From SSF14 sp037045585 (GTDB taxonomy: Bacteria; Actinomycetota; Acidimicrobiia; Acidimicrobiales; Microtrichaceae): a stretch of 64,000 bases of DNA. The stretch lies in NCBI GenBank assembly GCA_037045585.1, contig JBAOIR010000072.1, forward strand, positions 1 to 64,000. The letters run 5' to 3'. Position 1 is the stretch's first letter. Each line of letters opens with the position of its first letter. Position numbers and translations under genes: made by a program. Of the stretch, positions 61,556 to 64,000 are shown piece by piece. The notes under the pieces are model-generated. The model was given only the letters and a program-made list of their open reading frames with translations, was not told the origin of the DNA and searched no databases.

Positions 61556-63864
61556 CCGACGGCGCCGCGAGCCGAACGCTCCCGCACCTCGCCCACTGGG
61601 GAGCGTTCCGGGTGACCGTCGAGGACGACTGCGTCATCGCCGTCGCCGGCCACCCCGACGACCCGGCGCCGTCGCCGCTCCACGAGAACGTGGTGGAGGG
61701 CGCGGAACGAGGCCGCGTGGCGCGTCCGGCGATCCGCGAGGGCTGGCTTCGCAACGGCCCCGGCCCCGACGACCGACGCGGCACCGACCGCTACGTCGAG
61801 GTCCCGTGGGACGAGGCACTCGATCTCGCCGCCACCGAACTCGACCGGGTGCGGACCGAACACGGCAACGAGGCGATCTTCGGAGGGTCCTACGGCTGGT
61901 CGAGCGCTGGCCGGTTCCACCACGCGCAGAGCCAGCTCCACCGGTTCCTCAACTGCATCGGCGGCTACACGGCGTCGGTCAACAGCTACTCGCTGGCGGC
62001 CTCGGAGGTCCTCGTCCCCCATGTGCTGGGCACGCTCGACGACATCCGATACCGGGCCACGACCTGGCCCGACATCCTCGAGCACACCGAGCTGGTGGTG
62101 GCGTTCGGCGGCATGAACGTCAAGAACGCCTGGGTGACCCCCGGTGGGGTGACCCGCCACACCCTCGCTCCCGCCCTCGCCGAGGCGGGCCGGCGAGGTC
62201 TGGCGTTCGAGCTCGTCGGCCCGCTCCGCGACGACCTGCCCGCCGACGTGCGCGCCCGGTGGCACCAGGTCCGCCCCGGCACCGACACCGCAGTGATGTT
62301 GGCCCTCATCCACCAGCTCGTCGTCACCGACCAGTACGACCGCGGGTTCCTCGAACGGTGCACGGTCGGTTGGGAACGCATCGTCGACGACGTGCTCGGC
62401 CGACGCGACGGTGTCGTGAAGGACGCGGCGTGGGCCGAATCGATCTCGGGCGTGCCCACCGCCACCATCGTCGAGCTGGCCGACCGCCTGGTGTCCCAGC
62501 GGTCGCTCATCACGGTGAGCTGGGCGCTGCAGCGCGCCGAGCACGGCGAACAGCCGGTGTGGGCAGCGATCGCGCTCGCCGCCTTCGTCGGCCAGATCGG
62601 CCTCCCGGGCGCGGGGTTCGGTCACGGCTACGGCTCGATGGCCGACGTCGGTCTGCCCACCGTGCCGGGGGCGCTGCCGACCCTGCCCCAGGGCCGCAAC
62701 CCGGTGCGGACGTTCATCCCGGTCGCCCGCATCACCGACCTGCTGACCCGGCCGGGCGAAGAGCTCGACTACAACGGGCGTCGCCTCCGCCTGCCCGACA
62801 CCCGGCTCGTGTACTGGGCCGGTGGCAACCCGTTCCACCACCACCAGGACCTGTTCGGGCTGCGCCGAGCGTTCGCCCGGCCCGACACGGTGATCGTCAA
62901 CGAGCCGTACTGGACGGCGACGGCCCGCCACGCCGACATCGTGTTCCCGATCACGACGACGCTCGAGCGCGACGACATCGGCGCCGGCCGCAACGACGGC
63001 TACGTGAGCGCCATGCCCCGGGTGCTCCCTCCGTTCGGCGACGCCCGCGACGACTACGCGGTGTTCCGTGGCCTCGCGGCACGCCTCGGCGTCGAGGAGA
63101 CGTTCTCGGAGGGTCACGACACGATGGGGTGGCTGGCGCATCTCTACGGCCGCTTCCGCGCCCGTCACGGCGAGGCCGGCGTCGATCTCCCGGAGTTCGG
63201 GGAGTTCTGGGAGCGCGGCGAGGTCACCCTGCCCGCAACGCCACGCCACCACACCGTGTTCGAGGGGTTCCGGCACGATCCCGACGCCCAGCCGCTGCCC
63301 ACCCCGAGCGGGCGGATCGAGCTGTTCTCGTCGACGGTGGACTCGTTCGGCTACGACGACTGCCCGGGCCAGCCGACGTGGCTGCCGCCCCGGGAGTGGG
63401 CCGGGTCGGAGGTTGCCGATCGCCACCCGCTCACGCTGGTCGCCAACCAACCGGCCCGGCGGCTGCACAGCCAGCTCGACGGCGGTCGGTACAGCCAGGC
63501 CGGCAAGATCGGCGGTCGGGAGGTCGTCCGGCTCCATCCCGCCGACGCCGTCGCGAGGGGCATCGGCGAGGCCGACGTCGTCCGCCTGTTCAACGACCGG
63601 GGTGCCTGCCTGGCGGCTGCCGAACTCACCGACTCGGTCGCGCCCGGTGTCGCGCAGCTCTCGACGGGGGCGTGGTTCACCCCGGTCGACGACCCGACTG
63701 GTCCGCTGTGCGTCCAGGGCAACCCCAACGTGCTCACCGCGGACCACGGCACGTCGCGCCTGGCGCAGGGTTCCATCGGGCAGCTGACCATGGTCGAGGC
63801 GGAGCGGTACGACGGCGTTCCCGACGACCGGGACCCGTATCTCCCACCGATCGTGGGGGTGTGA
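61552..63864 (+). CDS. DMSO reductase-family molybdopterin oxidoreductase (BisC/TorA-like)
   Basis: 770 residues from ATG 61552. It lacks the N-terminal Fe-S cysteine motif and any Tat signal. It opens HLAHWGAFRVTVEDDCVIAV and has FGGSYGWSSAGRFHHAQSQL, where Ser in the SYGW-S-G motif is the usual Mo ligand of DMSO/TMAO/biotin-sulfoxide reductases. Later come FGGMNVKNAWVTPGG, NPFHHHQDL, NEPYWTATARHADIVFP and, in the dinucleotide-binding C-terminus, ANQPARRLHSQLDGG and NPNVLTADHGTSRLAQG. Best fit is a cytosolic sulfoxide or N-oxide reductase of BisC type (bis-MGD cofactor). It depends on molybdate, linking it to the modABC operon 9 kb away. Confidence 0.9.
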   Translation: MTDGAASRTLPHLAHWGAFRVTVEDDCVIAVAGHPDDPAPSPLHENVVEGAERGRVARPAIREGWLRNGPGPDDRRGTDRYVEVPWDEALDLAATELDRVRTEHGNEAIFGGSYGWSSAGRFHHAQSQLHRFLNCIGGYTASVNSYSLAASEVLVPHVLGTLDDIRYRATTWPDILEHTELVVAFGGMNVKNAWVTPGGVTRHTLAPALAEAGRRGLAFELVGPLRDDLPADVRARWHQVRPGTDTAVMLALIHQLVVTDQYDRGFLERCTVGWERIVDDVLGRRDGVVKDAAWAESISGVPTATIVELADRLVSQRSLITVSWALQRAEHGEQPVWAAIALAAFVGQIGLPGAGFGHGYGSMADVGLPTVPGALPTLPQGRNPVRTFIPVARITDLLTRPGEELDYNGRRLRLPDTRLVYWAGGNPFHHHQDLFGLRRAFARPDTVIVNEPYWTATARHADIVFPITTTLERDDIGAGRNDGYVSAMPRVLPPFGDARDDYAVFRGLAARLGVEETFSEGHDTMGWLAHLYGRFRARHGEAGVDLPEFGEFWERGEVTLPATPRHHTVFEGFRHDPDAQPLPTPSGRIELFSSTVDSFGYDDCPGQPTWLPPREWAGSEVADRHPLTLVANQPARRLHSQLDGGRYSQAGKIGGREVVRLHPADAVARGIGEADVVRLFNDRGACLAAAELTDSVAPGVAQLSTGAWFTPVDDPTGPLCVQGNPNVLTADHGTSRLAQGSIGQLTMVEAERYDGVPDDRDPYLPPIVGV

Positions 63865-64000
63865 TGGCCGCGGATCGCCCGACGCTCGTCGCGCTGCCGT
63901 CGCTCGACGACCTCTACGCCGCCGAGCCCGAGGAGTTCGTCGCCGCCCGCAACGCGTTGGCCAAGCAGCTCAAGGCAGCGGGCGACAAGGACACGGCGGC
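63864..64000 (+). CDS. Uncharacterised actinobacterial protein, cut by window edge
   Basis: 45 codons visible from ATG 63864, overlapping the previous stop (TGATG). The start VALPSLDDLYAAEPEEFVAA then RNALAKQLKAAGDKDTAA matches the N-terminus of a short actinobacterial protein often seen downstream of oxidoreductases; function unknown. The rest lies outside the window. Confidence 0.6.
   Translation, partial: MAADRPTLVALPSLDDLYAAEPEEFVAARNALAKQLKAAGDKDTA

Noticed and set aside
1..64000. tRNA, rRNA, tmRNA or riboswitches
   Set aside because: I saw no cloverleaf or conserved riboswitch core; I cannot exclude divergent ones without a covariance search.

Overview
The window looks like two unrelated genomes joined together. 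Bases 1 to about 12,170 read as a high-GC gammaproteobacterium, near the Xanthomonadales or Steroidobacterales. The evidence is a class I etfB-etfA pair, a tonB-exbB-exbD-exbD-TPR operon, an AlaA-type transaminase, and an ilvD/pepA/ilvC group. From about 12,170 to the end it reads as an actinobacterium, probably an acidimicrobial one (Ilumatobacter-like). The evidence there is a DUF3367 arabinofuranosyltransferase, a conservon (cvnA-D), an IS982 element, DUF222/HNH and DUF6188 proteins, a MoxR/DUF58/transglutaminase cluster and frequent GTG starts. At the join the first domain of ketol-acid reductoisomerase runs in frame into the second half of the arabinosyltransferase. I read this as an assembly chimera, not a real fusion. 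Many genes on both sides carry single-base indels, often in G/C runs, which suggests uncorrected long-read errors.

Left part: alaA (partial) diverges from etfBA. Peroxiredoxin converges on etfA. The TonB energising operon (tonB, exbB, two ExbD domains, TPR protein) runs leftward, followed by a coupled leftward group pepA-MFS-ilvD. ilvC starts rightward opposite that group.

14.6-19.5 kb is the most unusual region. It is about 4.8 kb of small orphan genes (zinc-finger-like, PEGA-like, two-TM proteins, a PH-domain protein, DUF6188, an IS982 remnant). They are separated by eleven copies of one 29-bp repeat, ten full and one partial, all in the same orientation and usually just after a stop codon. 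Three spacers hold strong hairpins instead of genes, and one repeat-hairpin-repeat unit of 140 bp occurs twice. This resembles an integron cassette array but lacks the classical attC core sequence and has no integrase in view.

19.5-36.1 kb: methyltransferase, GT4 and alpha/beta hydrolase; a GGDEF-EAL protein with an altered EAL domain; a GT2; a conservon cvnA-B-C-D with a divergent DUF4388 gene; and gltB-gltD (glutamate synthase).

36.3-49.5 kb: a CapA-like phosphatase, an M18 aminopeptidase, and a leftward cluster of a zinc-ribbon protein, MoxR ATPase, DUF58 protein and transglutaminase. Two large uncharacterised proteins, a small secreted protein and an HNH endonuclease follow.

49.6-64 kb: a response regulator, glutathione peroxidase, a molybdate uptake operon (HTH-TOBE regulator, modA, modB, modC), a cell-wall amidase, TetR plus cytochrome P450, an M8-like lipoprotein protease, STAS and ECF sigma factors, a DUF2804 protein, and a VOC protein overlapping a molybdopterin oxidoreductase of the DMSO reductase family. 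That enzyme is a plausible consumer of the molybdate taken up by ModABC.
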